A stretch of 64,000 bases of DNA, taken from the NCBI GenBank assembly GCA_023168345.1, contig AP025689.1, positions 1,796,001 through 1,860,000 on the forward strand. Reading direction: 5' to 3'. This DNA is from Lysinibacillus sp. PLM2. Its GTDB lineage: Bacteria > Bacillota > Bacilli > Bacillales_A > Planococcaceae. The position numbers and the translations under genes were made by a program. Position 1 is the first letter of the stretch; each line of letters begins with the position of its first letter. The notes under the pieces were generated by a model that was not told the DNA's origin, did not search any database, and saw only the letters and a list, made by a program, of their open reading frames with translations. Of this stretch, positions 25,139 through 34,562 are shown one piece after another.

Positions 25139-25801
25139 ATGAAAGCAATCATTTTTGATTTTGATGGAACACTGGCCGATTCTGGTGAATGTGGATTATT
25201 GGCTACACAGAAGGCATTTAAAGAAAGTAATTTGCCCATTCCGACCAAAAAAGAGGTCGATTATTATATGGGTATTCCCATTGAACAGTCATTTCACGAA
25301 ATGACAAATCATACTTTGGACGATGATCAATTTACGAAGCTATTACAACTTTTTCGACAAGCTTATAAAACATTTGAGGAACAAACCATTACCGCTTTTC
25401 CACATATAGATGAAGTAATAAGCACATTGCGTAAGCAAGGCTTATTACTATTTGTAGTTTCAAGTAAAAAGACAGATGTATTATATCGAAACTTACAAAA
25501 GCTACAATTAGAACACTTTTTTACAGACTGGATTGGTTCCGATCAAGTAGAGCATTATAAACCACATCCAGATGGTATATTAAAAATTGTAGAGCGATAT
25601 TCTTTAAAAGTAACAGAATGTACAATGGTTGGTGATGCGATTTTCGATATACAAATGGGGAAAGCTGCTGGCTGTAAAACTGTAGCGGTGAATTGGGGAA
25701 GCCATTCAAAGGAACAATTGCTAAAAGAAGAACCAAGCTTTTTCGCTCATGAAGTAAAGGGTTTATACCATTTAACAAATTTAATATCAGTTGGAATCTA
25801 A
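25139..25801 (+). CDS. HAD-superfamily phosphatase (HAD-IA)
   Basis: 220 aa. Motif I DFDGT with nucleophile Asp8 and Asp10, motif II Ser in VVSSKK, motif III Lys in HYKPHPD and motif IV GDAIFD. A helical cap between motifs I and II makes it a subfamily IA enzyme like phosphoglycolate phosphatase or beta-phosphoglucomutase-type hydrolases. The substrate cannot be told from the sequence. Ribosome site TAGGAG. Second gene of the operon with the Crp-like regulator. Confidence 0.9.
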   Translation: MKAIIFDFDGTLADSGECGLLATQKAFKESNLPIPTKKEVDYYMGIPIEQSFHEMTNHTLDDDQFTKLLQLFRQAYKTFEEQTITAFPHIDEVISTLRKQGLLLFVVSSKKTDVLYRNLQKLQLEHFFTDWIGSDQVEHYKPHPDGILKIVERYSLKVTECTMVGDAIFDIQMGKAAGCKTVAVNWGSHSKEQLLKEEPSFFAHEVKGLYHLTNLISVGI

Positions 25802-25825
25802 TTATTCAAAATAACATTCAACAAA

Positions 25826-25860
25826 CGGGCCCTATCCTTGAATAAGGGTAGGGCTTTCTT
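25826..25860 (+). repeat. Dispersed hairpin repeat, copy 4
   Basis: CGGGCCCTATCCTTGAA then TAAGGGTAGGGCTTTCTT, preceded by ATTCAACAAA; lies 25 nt behind the HAD gene and probably terminates it. Confidence 0.65.
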
Positions 25861-26000
25861 ACATTACAAGGGCCATTATCTTAAATAATGCCGATAAGAA
25901 AAAATTGGTAATTTTGTTAAGATGTAGAGAGTCTGGTGAATAAATTAACTAAACTATCAGGGCATTTAGTGAAAGAGTGATTTGACTACAAATAGGTGGA

Positions 26001-26159
26001 TTGCAGAAAAAAATAACTAGCAGTTTATCTATATTACTGGTTTTTTTAACTTTGATATTAAGTAGATGTACTGGGGCTACGGATTTTCAAATTCCTATTA
26101 ATTCAAAATTAGATTTCAGTAAAGCAAATACTACCTCTTACTCAGTGACCGAAAGTGTT
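26001..26159 (+). pseudogene. 5' fragment of a lipoprotein gene
   Basis: TTG behind AGGTGG begins a lipoprotein signal peptide (MQKKITSSLSILLVFLTLIL then SRC-T as lipobox) followed by about 25 residues (KLDFSKANTTSYSVTESV). The reading frame then runs into an antisense IS110-type transposase fragment, so the gene is cut off after about 53 codons. The parent lipoprotein is not recognised. Confidence 0.5.
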
Positions 26160-26261
26160 TGTTGCCGCAATCTTTTCTCAAATACCAGGGATAGATTGAA
26201 TAATCTCATATTCTTCAGCTTCTTTAGCGAGGGCTTCTTCTGCTGCTAACTTTGATAGATG
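26160..26261 (-). mobile_element. Fragment of an IS110-family transposase
   Basis: The minus strand reads HLSKLAAEEALAKEAEEYE, then IIQSIPGI, a stop (TGA where glycine GGA is expected) and EKIAAT. The SIPGIGxKxAA helix-hairpin-helix pattern is typical of the C-terminal part of IS110 transposases. Only about 34 codons remain. Confidence 0.6.
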
Positions 26262-26404
26262 CCTATGCCTTAAAAGGGCTTATTTGATTGTTTGAGCTAA
26301 TTTTTTGATAAGAGGTGGATAAAACATATAGAATATGTCATACACAAACTAGTATCAAGGTTGTACTGGTTTTTATTAACCTAGAAAGAAAAGGATGAGT
26401 ACAT

Positions 26405-27079
26405 ATGAGCAATCACAACGCAAAAAAACAAGAAATCCTCGCTGCATTCAATTTCCGTCATGCAACAAAGGTATTTGACCCAACAAAGAAAATTTCCGAT
26501 GAGGATTTTACATTCATTTTAGAAACAGGCCGTTTGTCCCCAAGTTCTGTTGGATACGAACCGTGGAAATTCCTTGTTGTACAAAATAAGGAGTTTCGTG
26601 AAAAGCTTAGAGAAGTTTCATGGGGTGCCCAAGGACAGTTACCAACTGCAAGCCATTTTGTTGTTATTTTGGCACGGAAAGATGTAAGGTATGACTCTGA
26701 ATATGTACAGCAGTTGCAAAAACAAGTTAAGCATATGCCAGATGAATTGATGGAAACATTGAAGCCTAGATACAGAAGCTTTCAAGAGGAAGATCAGCGT
26801 CTTTTTGAAAACGACCGGGCATTGTTTGACTGGGCGAGCAAGCAAACATATATCGCGCTTGGTAATATGATGACAGCTGCTGCGCAAATCGGTATTGACT
26901 CTTGTCCGATTGAAGGCTTTAGCTACGACAAAGTAAATGAAATCTTAGAGAAAGAAGGACTTCTTGAAGATGGCAAGCTTGCGGTATCTGCCATGGTTGC
27001 CTTTGGCTATCGTCAAGAGGAACCGGCGCGTCCGAAAACGAGACGAGTTATGGAAGATGTTGTACAGTGGATTAACTAA
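26405..27079 (+). CDS. NAD(P)H-dependent nitroreductase-family oxidoreductase
   Basis: FMN-dependent oxidoreductase of 224 aa. N-terminal FNFRHATKVFDP (phosphate-binding Arg), LSPSSVGYEPWKFLVV as FMN/active-site loop, ALGNMMTAAAQIGIDSCPIEGF as the conserved middle and MVAFGYRQEEPARPKTRR at the end. Closest in pattern to NfsB/YfkO-type enzymes that reduce nitro compounds or quinones. Ribosome site GAAAGGATGAG in front. The aldo/keto reductase gene follows after 183 nt. Confidence 0.92.
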   Translation: MSNHNAKKQEILAAFNFRHATKVFDPTKKISDEDFTFILETGRLSPSSVGYEPWKFLVVQNKEFREKLREVSWGAQGQLPTASHFVVILARKDVRYDSEYVQQLQKQVKHMPDELMETLKPRYRSFQEEDQRLFENDRALFDWASKQTYIALGNMMTAAAQIGIDSCPIEGFSYDKVNEILEKEGLLEDGKLAVSAMVAFGYRQEEPARPKTRRVMEDVVQWIN

Positions 27080-27262
27080 GGTGGACACGCATCTCGGCTA
27101 TTCCAATGTCACTTATTATTTTTATAGCAAGATGAATGGCTTTCATTTCTTATATTTTGGTTTAGTAGGAAAATCTCTTTTAAGGATTCAAGTTTCAAAA
27201 TAATATAAATTATTTTTAACTCGAATGTTATAAAAATCGAATGATAAAAGGAGAAATGTACG

Positions 27263-28087
27263 ATGAATTTTATTACGTTAAATAATGGTTTAAAGATGCC
27301 ACAGCTTGGATTTGGTGTATGGCAGGTTGCAGATGATCAGGCAGCTCAAGCAGTTTCTACTGCTATTGAAGTAGGCTACAGATCTATTGATACGGCCATG
27401 ATCTATAAAAATGAAAAGGGCGTGGGGAAGGCGATTGCTGAATCTTCTGTTCCTCGTAATGAGTTATTTATTACAACAAAAGTTTGGAATAGTGACCAAG
27501 GCTTTGAAAATACGTTACGTGCATTTGACGAGAGCTTGGAAAGATTAGGCCTGGATTATGTTGATTTATATCTGATTCACTGGCCTACTCCGCAATTTGA
27601 CCAGTATATCGAAACTTATAAAGCGTTAGAAAAGCTTTATCATGATGGTCGGGTAAAAGCAATTGGGGTATGTAACTTTGAAATTGAACACTTAGAGCGA
27701 CTTTTAAAAGAGTGTGAAGTAGTACCAGTATTGAATCAGATTGAGTGTCATCCATACCTTGCGCAAAACGAGTTAAAAGAGTTTTGTTCAAAACATAATA
27801 TCTTTGTAGAAGCATGGAGTCCTCTTGACCAAGGAGGAGAGGTGTTGCAAGACGAAGTGATTCAAAAAATTGCTAAGTCACACAGCAAAACACCAGCTCA
27901 AGTTGTGTTGCGCTGGCATTTACAAAATAACACAATCGTCATCCCTAAATCTGTAACACCATCAAGAATTGAAGAAAACTTTAATGTATTTGATTTCGAA
28001 TTATCTTCAAATGAAATGAACGAAATCAATAAACTGAATATTAATCGACGTAAAGGTGCACATCCGAACGATATGAATGTTCGATAA
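27263..28087 (+). CDS. Aldo/keto reductase (YtbE/YvgN-like)
   Basis: Cytoplasmic NADPH-dependent reductase of 274 aa with a TIM-barrel fold. The catalytic tetrad can be read as Asp43, Tyr48, Lys73 and His106 (SIDTAMIY, TTKVW, LIHWP). The coenzyme loop IPKSVTPSRIEENFNVFDF is conserved. Such enzymes reduce aldehydes and methylglyoxal. Ribosome site AAAAGGAGAA. May be co-transcribed with the nitroreductase, but the gap is long. Confidence 0.94.
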   Translation: MNFITLNNGLKMPQLGFGVWQVADDQAAQAVSTAIEVGYRSIDTAMIYKNEKGVGKAIAESSVPRNELFITTKVWNSDQGFENTLRAFDESLERLGLDYVDLYLIHWPTPQFDQYIETYKALEKLYHDGRVKAIGVCNFEIEHLERLLKECEVVPVLNQIECHPYLAQNELKEFCSKHNIFVEAWSPLDQGGEVLQDEVIQKIAKSHSKTPAQVVLRWHLQNNTIVIPKSVTPSRIEENFNVFDFELSSNEMNEINKLNINRRKGAHPNDMNVR

Positions 28088-28129
28088 AATTAAAACAATA
28101 ACCACAATTCTATATAAACTATTCCTTCT

Positions 28130-28165
28130 AACCCATTCTAAATTTCAATTAGAATGGGTTTTCTT
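28130..28165 (+). terminator. Terminator after the aldo/keto reductase gene
   Basis: AACCCATTCTAA (28130-28141) and TTAGAATGGGTT (28149-28160), then TTCTT. Confidence 0.8.
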
Positions 28166-28740
28166 ACTATGATATTTCCTCAACGTTTGTAGTATTATTT
28201 AATTTCCCTTTAAAATAAAACCATCAATTACTCTTAAGACATGTAAGTAAGCATAATATAAGTCCATAATCATTTCACCTACTTTGGTAGGATGACATAC
28301 TTCATGTTCTACGTATCCAATCTTCTACTACCACTTTTAGCGACTTATTACACAGTCCTTTTAAAAATGATACTTGTGAGCTTTATTTATTTCAGCAGTT
28401 ACCAGCTCTTTAATGAATTTGTAGATATTTTCTGACTGACCTTAAAAGTCGATCGGGCGCACTTCTTTTAATAAAGAATGCGTTTTTTTAAAGGGCAATA
28501 AATTGGATAAGTCCTTCTTGGAGGTATCTGTATTGTTTTGTAAGGTTGTTAATCACAGTTGCTCTTATCAATTAGTGGATTTGAAAAGGGTAAAAACTCT
28601 GAAGCTGTGTTTAAGAAATGATCAAAAGGTAAAAAATGTACCAGAGATTAGTTTGTGAAATCTTGCAAAAAGTGTTGCAAGATTTCCTGAACTTTTTATT
28701 CATTGGCTTTAACTAGTAAACAAGATAGGAGATGATTTAG
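28166..28740. other. Intergenic region with one hairpin repeat and a leader hairpin
   Basis: No ORF with a ribosome site. Contents: hairpin repeat at 28454-28490; a possible sigma-B-like pair GTTTAA (28609-28614), 12 nt, AGGTAA (28627-28632), weak; and a perfect 11-bp hairpin GAAATCTTGCA / TGCAAGATTTC (28657-28667 / 28676-28686) without a T-run, in the leader of the SDR gene. Confidence 0.45.
28454..28490 (+). repeat. Dispersed hairpin repeat, copy 5
   Basis: CGGGCGCACTTCTTTTAA then TAAAGAATGCGTTTTTTTA. Strong terminator-like member of the family. Confidence 0.65.
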
Positions 28741-29631
28741 ATGAGAAACCCACATCTAACCAATCCACGCACGAAGTTTTATACAGAAAAATTCCCGGAT
28801 CAAGAGCAGAACACGCCAGCGCTACAGAGTAAAATGGTTCCTAAACCTGACTGTGGAGAAGATTCATATAAAGGATACAATCGTCTGGAAGGGCGCAATG
28901 CCTTGATTACAGGTGGTGATTCCGGAATTGGCCGTGCTGCCGCCATCGCCTATGCACGTGAAGGTGCAAATGTGGCGATCCAATTCTTCCCTGGTGAAGA
29001 AGAAGATGCGAACGAAGTCAAAGAATTAATCGAAAAAGCAGGCAGAAAAGCATTACTTCTACCGTATGACTTGCGGGAAGATGGGACAGCGACAGAGATT
29101 GTTATTAAAACTGTGGAAGCGTTTGGCGGATTGGACACGCTAGTATTAAATGCTGCGCAACAAATTGCACAGCCAACTCTAAGTGATTTAACAATCAAAC
29201 AAGTGCATGATACGTTCAAAGTAAACATCATCAGCATGTTTGAGACCGTTAAAGCTGCCGAAGAGCATTTGGAACCAGGAAGTGCAATTATTACGACCAC
29301 TTCGGTTCAATCTTTCAATCCGTCTACATCTTTAATGGATTATGCAGCTACAAAAGGTGCGATAAGCAACTTTACGATAAACCTTTCCTCGTACTTTGCT
29401 TCTAAGGGGGTGCGTGTCAATGGGGTTGCACCAGGGCCCATTTGGACACCCTTGCAGTTGGATAATGGACAATTAGAAGGACAAATCCCTGAGTTTGGCC
29501 AAGACACTCCTCTTGGCCGTGCGGGACAGCCGGTAGAGCTTGCGCCGGTGTATGTTCTCCTAGCCTCCGATGAAGGAGGTTATATCACAGGTCAAATTTA
29601 TGGGATAACAGGTGGCGAGACGATTAACTAG
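28741..29631 (+). CDS. SDR-family oxidoreductase (YdaD/YhxC-like)
   Basis: 296 aa. The N-terminal extension (about 1-45, rich in Pro and charged residues) is typical of the general-stress SDR subgroup. Rossmann motif TGGDSGIGRAAA, NAA in VLNAAQQ, catalytic Ser (TTTSVQS), Tyr and Lys in DYAATKGAI, and the closing VYVLLASDEGGYITGQIY. An NAD(P)-dependent dehydrogenase; substrate unknown. G+C is visibly higher than in its neighbours, which may mean transfer or strong codon selection. B. subtilis relatives are sigma-B dependent, but no good sigma-B promoter is seen here. Confidence 0.92.
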   Translation: MRNPHLTNPRTKFYTEKFPDQEQNTPALQSKMVPKPDCGEDSYKGYNRLEGRNALITGGDSGIGRAAAIAYAREGANVAIQFFPGEEEDANEVKELIEKAGRKALLLPYDLREDGTATEIVIKTVEAFGGLDTLVLNAAQQIAQPTLSDLTIKQVHDTFKVNIISMFETVKAAEEHLEPGSAIITTTSVQSFNPSTSLMDYAATKGAISNFTINLSSYFASKGVRVNGVAPGPIWTPLQLDNGQLEGQIPEFGQDTPLGRAGQPVELAPVYVLLASDEGGYITGQIYGITGGETIN

Positions 29632-29738
29632 TAATCTTAAGAGCGAGTCAAATTAAAAATACAAACTCGATTTCAGTGATGTTCTACTCTTCCTTTATCG
29701 TAATAATAGATATGTAAAACGTAATAAATGATAATTAT

Positions 29739-29785
29739 GCCTGCTACAATATGTGTTTAGTATCCGATTGTAGCAGGCTTTTGTT
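29739..29785. terminator. Terminator downstream of the SDR gene
   Basis: GCCTGCTACAAT (29739-29750) and ATTGTAGCAGGC (29767-29778), then TTTTG. Lies between convergent genes. Confidence 0.8.
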
Positions 29786-29929
29786 TTCATTTATAACAGT
29801 CATAAGATTGGATATATATGGTGAATTAAGAATTTTAATAGAATAAGGAATGGAATTCATTTTCCATTGCTTTAAAGTTGAATCTCCATTTGTTCGTATA
29901 TGTTTAAATCTTAAGTAGTTTGTAAAATC

Positions 29930-30355
29930 TCATAGAAATGAAGCTAGAAAAAAAATAAGACTAATCCATACACAAAGAGGTGAATAGATGGCGGTATCTG
30001 CTTTTGCAAATCTAGTATGTTTGATTTTCTTGAAAAACCCTACGTATTTACCTTCACCAATGGCACGTAAGAAGAAAATAATTCCTCCAGCTACACAAAG
30101 CCATTTGGAAAGAGGGGAGGATTTGATGACTACAATCAAATCTATATGAACCAATAGAAGGACAGATGCAAAAAAGCAAAGTAACCCGATAAAAAGTGTA
30201 CCAACTTTACTTGGTCGTAAAACTGGTAATTTACTATCATCTTCAGTTGGTAGAACCGAATTTACTCCCCAACTTCCACCAAATGCCCAAAAAAAATGTA
30301 ACATACCAATAATTAAAAATATTAAAGACGTAATTCCTATTAAAATCTGTATCAA
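29930..30355 (-). CDS. DUF3995 membrane protein
   Basis: 141 aa with four hydrophobic segments (about 3-25, 50-72, 85-98 and 122-140). The motif MLHFFWAFGGSWG in the first helix and the RAIGEGKYVGFFKK loop identify DUF3995. Function unknown. TTG start behind GAGGTG. Monocistronic and convergent with the SDR gene. Confidence 0.87.
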   Translation of the reverse strand: MIQILIGITSLIFLIIGMLHFFWAFGGSWGVNSVLPTEDDSKLPVLRPSKVGTLFIGLLCFFASVLLLVHIDLIVVIKSSPLSKWLCVAGGIIFFLRAIGEGKYVGFFKKIKHTRFAKADTAIYSPLCVWISLIFFLASFL

Positions 30356-31004
30356 TATAGCACCTCTTCTGTAGTGTTATCGTCCTCGTCCTCAACATCA
30401 AAATTGAATCCCATCATTGAGTATACTCTTTTATTAATCTATTTAGCACTAAGGAAGACATTGGTACTTCCTATGAGATATATAATTGTAGTAACTTTAG
30501 TAAGTCTAATATCAAATCATTACAGGTGGAGATATAAAATAATGAACATGATATTGTCTGATACTTCGAAACTTAAAATAATCACCAAAAAATCTTAGTC
30601 GAAAAAAATAGCCTTTCAATGATATGACTTCCTTAGATTTGTTATATAAAATCTTAGTTTATACCTTAATTATCTCAAATGACCGAATTAATAAAGCACC
30701 AGAAAACTGTTTGCTAATTGAGAATATTGACTAATTGATTTTCCATTTTGAAGGATAAATCCTAATTCTTTTTTAGGGAAAAGTTATCAATAGGAAGTAT
30801 GTATATAAGTGTAAAAATATTACATGTTTGCAACTGAAGGTAATATTCGTTACTAGAATTCCTAAGAATGATGGATTTTGGAAAATAGTTAACGACAGGT
30901 TAAAAATCCCATTTAGTTGATAAATGCTATCATAGCAAGGTAGATTTGAGATTAATAGAGGATACCAATTTTTGGTTAATGAATTAGTATGTTACAACTG
31001 ATAG
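30356..31004. other. Long intergenic region, no gene recognised
   Basis: About 650 nt of very AT-rich DNA. A 74-codon frame at 30374-30598 has no ribosome site and low-complexity start, and I do not accept it. No clear promoter boxes, repeats or structured RNA apart from the hairpin at 31005. Confidence 0.45.
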
Positions 31005-31035
31005 CCTTAGTAGTAGAGAAACGACTACTAGGAGG
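31005..31035 (+). promoter_or_regulatory. Leader hairpin that overlaps the Shine-Dalgarno of the LysM hydrolase
   Basis: CCTTAGTAGT (31005-31014) can pair with ACTACTAGG (31024-31032), one bulged T. The right arm includes the first bases of the AGGAGG ribosome site (31030-31035), so the structure could limit translation. Confidence 0.4.
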
Positions 31036-31044
31036 AAATAAGAC

Positions 31045-31638
31045 ATGAAGAAATTCAAAAAACTATTAGTAGCCGCTGGATTAATGTTATCAATTTCAGC
31101 ATTTACATTAACAAACCAAGCTGATGCGGCAACATCTCGCACTATTCAATACGGTGAGACATACTGGAAAATTGCTAAAGGATTTGGCGTTCCGATTAAC
31201 ACCTTAATGAATACAAACAATAGTAAGCCACTTATTGCAGGTCAATCTATGATTCTACCAAACTCTCCAATTTCAGTAGCAGATAAAGACTTATTAGCAC
31301 GTTTAGTTCGTGCAGAGGCAGTTGGAGAACCATATGCAGGGAAGGTTGCTGTTGCAGTAGTTGTGCTTAACCGTGTAAAAAGTGACCAATTCCCGAACTC
31401 TGTAAGATCAGTGATTAATCAAATTTCTAATGGACATTATGCATTTACGCCTGTAGCAAACGGTCAGATTAAACTGCCTGCTGATGCTGAATCTAAAAGA
31501 GCAGTAAATGAAGCAATTGCTTTAATGGGTAAAGGAAATGGATCTTTATTTTTCTATAATCCTAAAACTGCAACAAGCTCTTGGATAGCATCACGTGAAA
31601 TAACAGTTAAAATTGGAAATCATGTATTTGCTAGGTAA
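31045..31638 (+). CDS. LysM and SleB/CwlJ-type cell-wall hydrolase
   Basis: 197 aa secreted protein. Signal peptide about 1-28 (cleavage near QADAA), one LysM wall-binding repeat (about 33-72: IQYGETYWKIAKGFGVPINT) and a Hydrolase_2 domain (about 80-197) as in SleB and CwlJ. RAEAVGEPYAGKVAVAVVVL carries the expected catalytic Glu (about 91), and SNGHYAFTPVANGQI and the FFYNP motif are conserved. The family cleaves peptidoglycan, often spore cortex. The nearest layout is YkvT. Strong AGGAGG ribosome site, possibly masked by a leader hairpin. Confidence 0.92.
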   Translation: MKKFKKLLVAAGLMLSISAFTLTNQADAATSRTIQYGETYWKIAKGFGVPINTLMNTNNSKPLIAGQSMILPNSPISVADKDLLARLVRAEAVGEPYAGKVAVAVVVLNRVKSDQFPNSVRSVINQISNGHYAFTPVANGQIKLPADAESKRAVNEAIALMGKGNGSLFFYNPKTATSSWIASREITVKIGNHVFAR

Positions 31639-32105
31639 TATTCATAACATTCAAAAAAGCAGTAGTACTCCATAAGAAATGAAGTTCCAGAAACCGAGGA
31701 AGAAAATTAGATGGAATGGAAGTTTTTCCTAAGTATTTATTAATAATTTACTAATAGGGTGATTTACTTTTAAGATAGCTAGAAAATTAATCAGACGCAT
31801 CTCTTTAATAAGAGATGCGTCTTCCTTAAATGGGGGGCTTTTGCTTATGATCAGAAAGTCCACAAACGACGATTTTGGGATAATGATGTAAAACACATCA
31901 AGTAGATAGAACGCCAGTTTTGTATCCATGATAAGATTTACAACTGGGGCTTACCAACAAAAATGTGGAAAACATATTTTAACATAAAAAAAGCTGAATT
32001 TACTACCTAAGGATTCACTGGATTTCACTGCGAAATTAGGAGAAATTGTAGTAATAACAGGCTATTCTCCTAATTAAGAATTAACTCTTAATTGCTTAAT
32101 AATCT
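31639..32105. other. Intergenic region with one hairpin repeat
   Basis: About 465 nt between convergent genes. Apart from the hairpin at 31792-31826 and a purine-rich stretch near 31680, I see no gene or signal. Confidence 0.45.
31792..31826 (+). repeat. Dispersed hairpin repeat, copy 6
   Basis: GACGCATCTCTT (31794-31805) and AAGAGATGCGTC (31810-31821), loop TAAT. The most perfect hairpin of the family. Confidence 0.65.
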
Positions 32106-34451
32106 TTACATTGTAATCTCATACAAATTTTCAGGAACTTTTCTCATAAATCGACTCATTTTCCCAAAGGAGAAAAGATGAAGCTCGTGCAAAGCCCTTG
32201 TACAAGCAGTATAAAAAAGGTTCCTTTCAAATTCTCTTCCATATTTTATATCAGAGGCATCATATATGATTACGGCATCAAATTCGATTCCCTTTGCTAA
32301 ATAAGCAGGGAGAATTAAGGTCCCTTTTTGGTAGGAATTCGTATCTTGTTCAATTAGTCTGAGATCCATTTGCTTACTTAATTGCTCATAGGCTTCCTTA
32401 CATTCTTTACCCGTTTTACATATCACTGCAATTGTTTCATGATTTGCTGATTGTAGTTGTCGAATCTTCTGTATTATTAGGTACTGAAGGACGTCAAAAT
32501 CTTCTACCTTCGTAAAAGTAGGTTTCAGACCGTTTCTGTTAAAAGCTTCAATAGTTTCGCCGTCTTCTATAATTCTTTTTGAAAATTCAACAATTTGACG
32601 AGTTGAACGGTAGCTTTTCGTTAATACCACTTTATCAAAGTTTTCTTCTACATATAATTCGTCTGATAGTAAAGTCGGCGCATTTAAAGTATGGGCGTAA
32701 ATTGCCTGATTAAAATCACCTAGAATCGTCATTTGACAATACGGAAAAAGCTGCTTCAGAACAAAAAACTGAAATGGTGAATAATCCTGTGCTTCATCAA
32801 CCAATAAATGGCGGATTCTTGTGTTTATTCTTTTTCCCTCAAGTTTATCTTGTAGATACAAATAAGGGGCTGCATCCTCATACGTCAGTTCTTTTCTCTG
32901 AAGCTTTTTTAATGTATATGAACAAATTTCTTCCCAATCTTCGGGTAATGTTTCTTTAAGCTGTCGATGTATATTATCCTTCTGTTTAAATAGTTGGTAG
33001 TAGATCGCTGCTACATTAATAAATTTTAATTTCTTTATAGCAATTCGTATTGGTTTAAAGTGTTTTTTAACAATCTTTTGAGCTAATTTCTTTTGCTCTT
33101 GTTCAAAATCATCAAACGTATTCTCAGAAAATCTTCCTTCCTTCAGTAGCTCGCTATAAACTTTTGTATACTCTTCAAGATCTAACAAGTCACTTTCTTC
33201 TATTACCCAATCTTTCGTTCTTTCCAATTTTTCTTTCTTAGTTAACTCTTTTAGGAGCCATTCCTTTACTAATTGCATTCGATTTGGAATAGAGATGGAT
33301 GTATCCAGTGAATAAAAAAAGTTTTTAATTTCTTTAGCTTCAATTATCCTTTCTCCCCGAAAAGAAATATTTAGAAAGATAAGGTCTTCACTCGAAAGTA
33401 TATCAACATAGGAATCGATTAAAGTTTTAAACTCTATGCTTGCTTTATATTTAATTCCTTTTTGTCTAGCAGCATACATTTTATGTTCCTGACATGTAAG
33501 CATATATTCCATTTGCATAAACGGATGTTCAAGTTCAAATTGTTTTCCAATACGTTTCTCTACATATTCTTGGAATGTGAACTGCTGCATATTGTCTTCT
33601 CCTAAATCAGGAAGAACAGAAGCAATATATCGATTAAATAAAGCATTAGGTGAAAAAAGCATAATACTTTCAGCTGTAATGTCATTTTGATAGTGATACA
33701 GCAAATATGCAACTCTTTGAAGGGCTACAGAGGTTTTTCCACTTCCAGCAGCCCCTTGTACAATTAAATACTTACTTTTCACGTTACGAATAATCTCATT
33801 TTGCTCTTTCTGAATGGTAGCAACAATGCTTTTTAGATTGGTACTCGCGTTATTGCCAAGTACTTCTTTCAAAAGTTGATCTCCAATTGTTACACCCGTA
33901 TCAAACATCGTTTTGATTTGCCCGTCTTTCGTGACAAACTGACGCTTTAACCTCATTTCTCCTTGAATTATTCCTTCTACTGTTTCGTACTGGGCTGGTC
34001 CTGGAGTGTAATCATAATAAATACTGGAAATAGGGGCTCTCCAATCATAAATAAGATATGTTTCCTCATTTTCATCCATTAAACTTGCAACACCGAGATA
34101 CACATTATTTGTTGTCTTATTTCCATTTTCAAGAAAATCAATTCGGGCGAAATATGGGGAATCTTTTAATCGAGATAAGGTCTTTCTCTGCTTATCTAGT
34201 TGCCAATGCGTTCTTTCTCTCTCAGACAATATCTCCGCCTGCTGTCTAATACTTGATAAGGTTTCACCAGCATCTTCAGGATTTTCTAAATTAATTTTCA
34301 CATCATCCCAAAAGGTTTTCTTTAAATGAATGACATCTCTTCTTAATCCACCGGCATCATCATTCAATTTTACTATTTTTTTATCAATTTCACTTAAAAC
34401 ATTACGAATACGCTCATCTTCATACTTTCGCTCTTGGTTTCCATTAGTCAT
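32106..34451 (-). CDS. helD: RNA polymerase recycling helicase HelD
   Basis: 781 aa SF1/UvrD-like ATPase. The N-terminal antiparallel coiled-coil arm (about 1-95), which in HelD enters the RNA polymerase secondary channel, is followed by Walker A GAAGSGKT (233-240) and, later, DEAQD (in HLLVDEAQDYSPFQ), GDFNQAIY, SYRST and the closing FYTACTRALHEL. HelD pulls stalled polymerase off DNA and some homologues protect against rifampicin. The start ATG lies behind GGGGAG. Divergent from a TetR-type repressor across a perfect palindrome, so this copy is probably inducible. Confidence 0.94.
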   Translation of the reverse strand: MTNGNQERKYEDERIRNVLSEIDKKIVKLNDDAGGLRRDVIHLKKTFWDDVKINLENPEDAGETLSSIRQQAEILSERERTHWQLDKQRKTLSRLKDSPYFARIDFLENGNKTTNNVYLGVASLMDENEETYLIYDWRAPISSIYYDYTPGPAQYETVEGIIQGEMRLKRQFVTKDGQIKTMFDTGVTIGDQLLKEVLGNNASTNLKSIVATIQKEQNEIIRNVKSKYLIVQGAAGSGKTSVALQRVAYLLYHYQNDITAESIMLFSPNALFNRYIASVLPDLGEDNMQQFTFQEYVEKRIGKQFELEHPFMQMEYMLTCQEHKMYAARQKGIKYKASIEFKTLIDSYVDILSSEDLIFLNISFRGERIIEAKEIKNFFYSLDTSISIPNRMQLVKEWLLKELTKKEKLERTKDWVIEESDLLDLEEYTKVYSELLKEGRFSENTFDDFEQEQKKLAQKIVKKHFKPIRIAIKKLKFINVAAIYYQLFKQKDNIHRQLKETLPEDWEEICSYTLKKLQRKELTYEDAAPYLYLQDKLEGKRINTRIRHLLVDEAQDYSPFQFFVLKQLFPYCQMTILGDFNQAIYAHTLNAPTLLSDELYVEENFDKVVLTKSYRSTRQIVEFSKRIIEDGETIEAFNRNGLKPTFTKVEDFDVLQYLIIQKIRQLQSANHETIAVICKTGKECKEAYEQLSKQMDLRLIEQDTNSYQKGTLILPAYLAKGIEFDAVIIYDASDIKYGREFERNLFYTACTRALHELHLFSFGKMSRFMRKVPENLYEITM

Positions 34452-34488
34452 CTCTTCACACTCCCCAAAAAATTTTAAGTAAATAAAT

Positions 34489-34525
34489 GATACACAATTG
34501 ACCGACCGACGGTCAATTGTGTATC
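34489..34525. promoter_or_regulatory. 37-bp perfect palindrome, TetR-type operator between helD and its regulator
   Basis: Arms GATACACAATTGACCG (34489-34504) and CGGTCAATTGTGTATC (34510-34525) around ACCGA. The central GACCGACCGACGGTC is of the kind bound by TetR-family dimers. It lies 38 nt from both the helD start and the tetR start, so one bound repressor should control both genes. Confidence 0.85.
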
Positions 34526-34562
34526 GTTAAAAGAGAATAATTTCTCTCAAGGGGGGACTTCC

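Noticed and set aside
26964-27203. 79-codon ORF overlapping the nitroreductase end
   Set aside because: Mostly within the nitroreductase gene in another frame; no family pattern.
28609-28632. Sigma-B promoter upstream of the SDR gene
   Set aside because: The -35 fits but the -10 (AGGTAA) matches the consensus poorly; kept only as a remark.
30374-30598. 74-codon ORF starting MLSSSSSTSKLN
   Set aside because: No ribosome site and low-complexity beginning; the region is better called intergenic.
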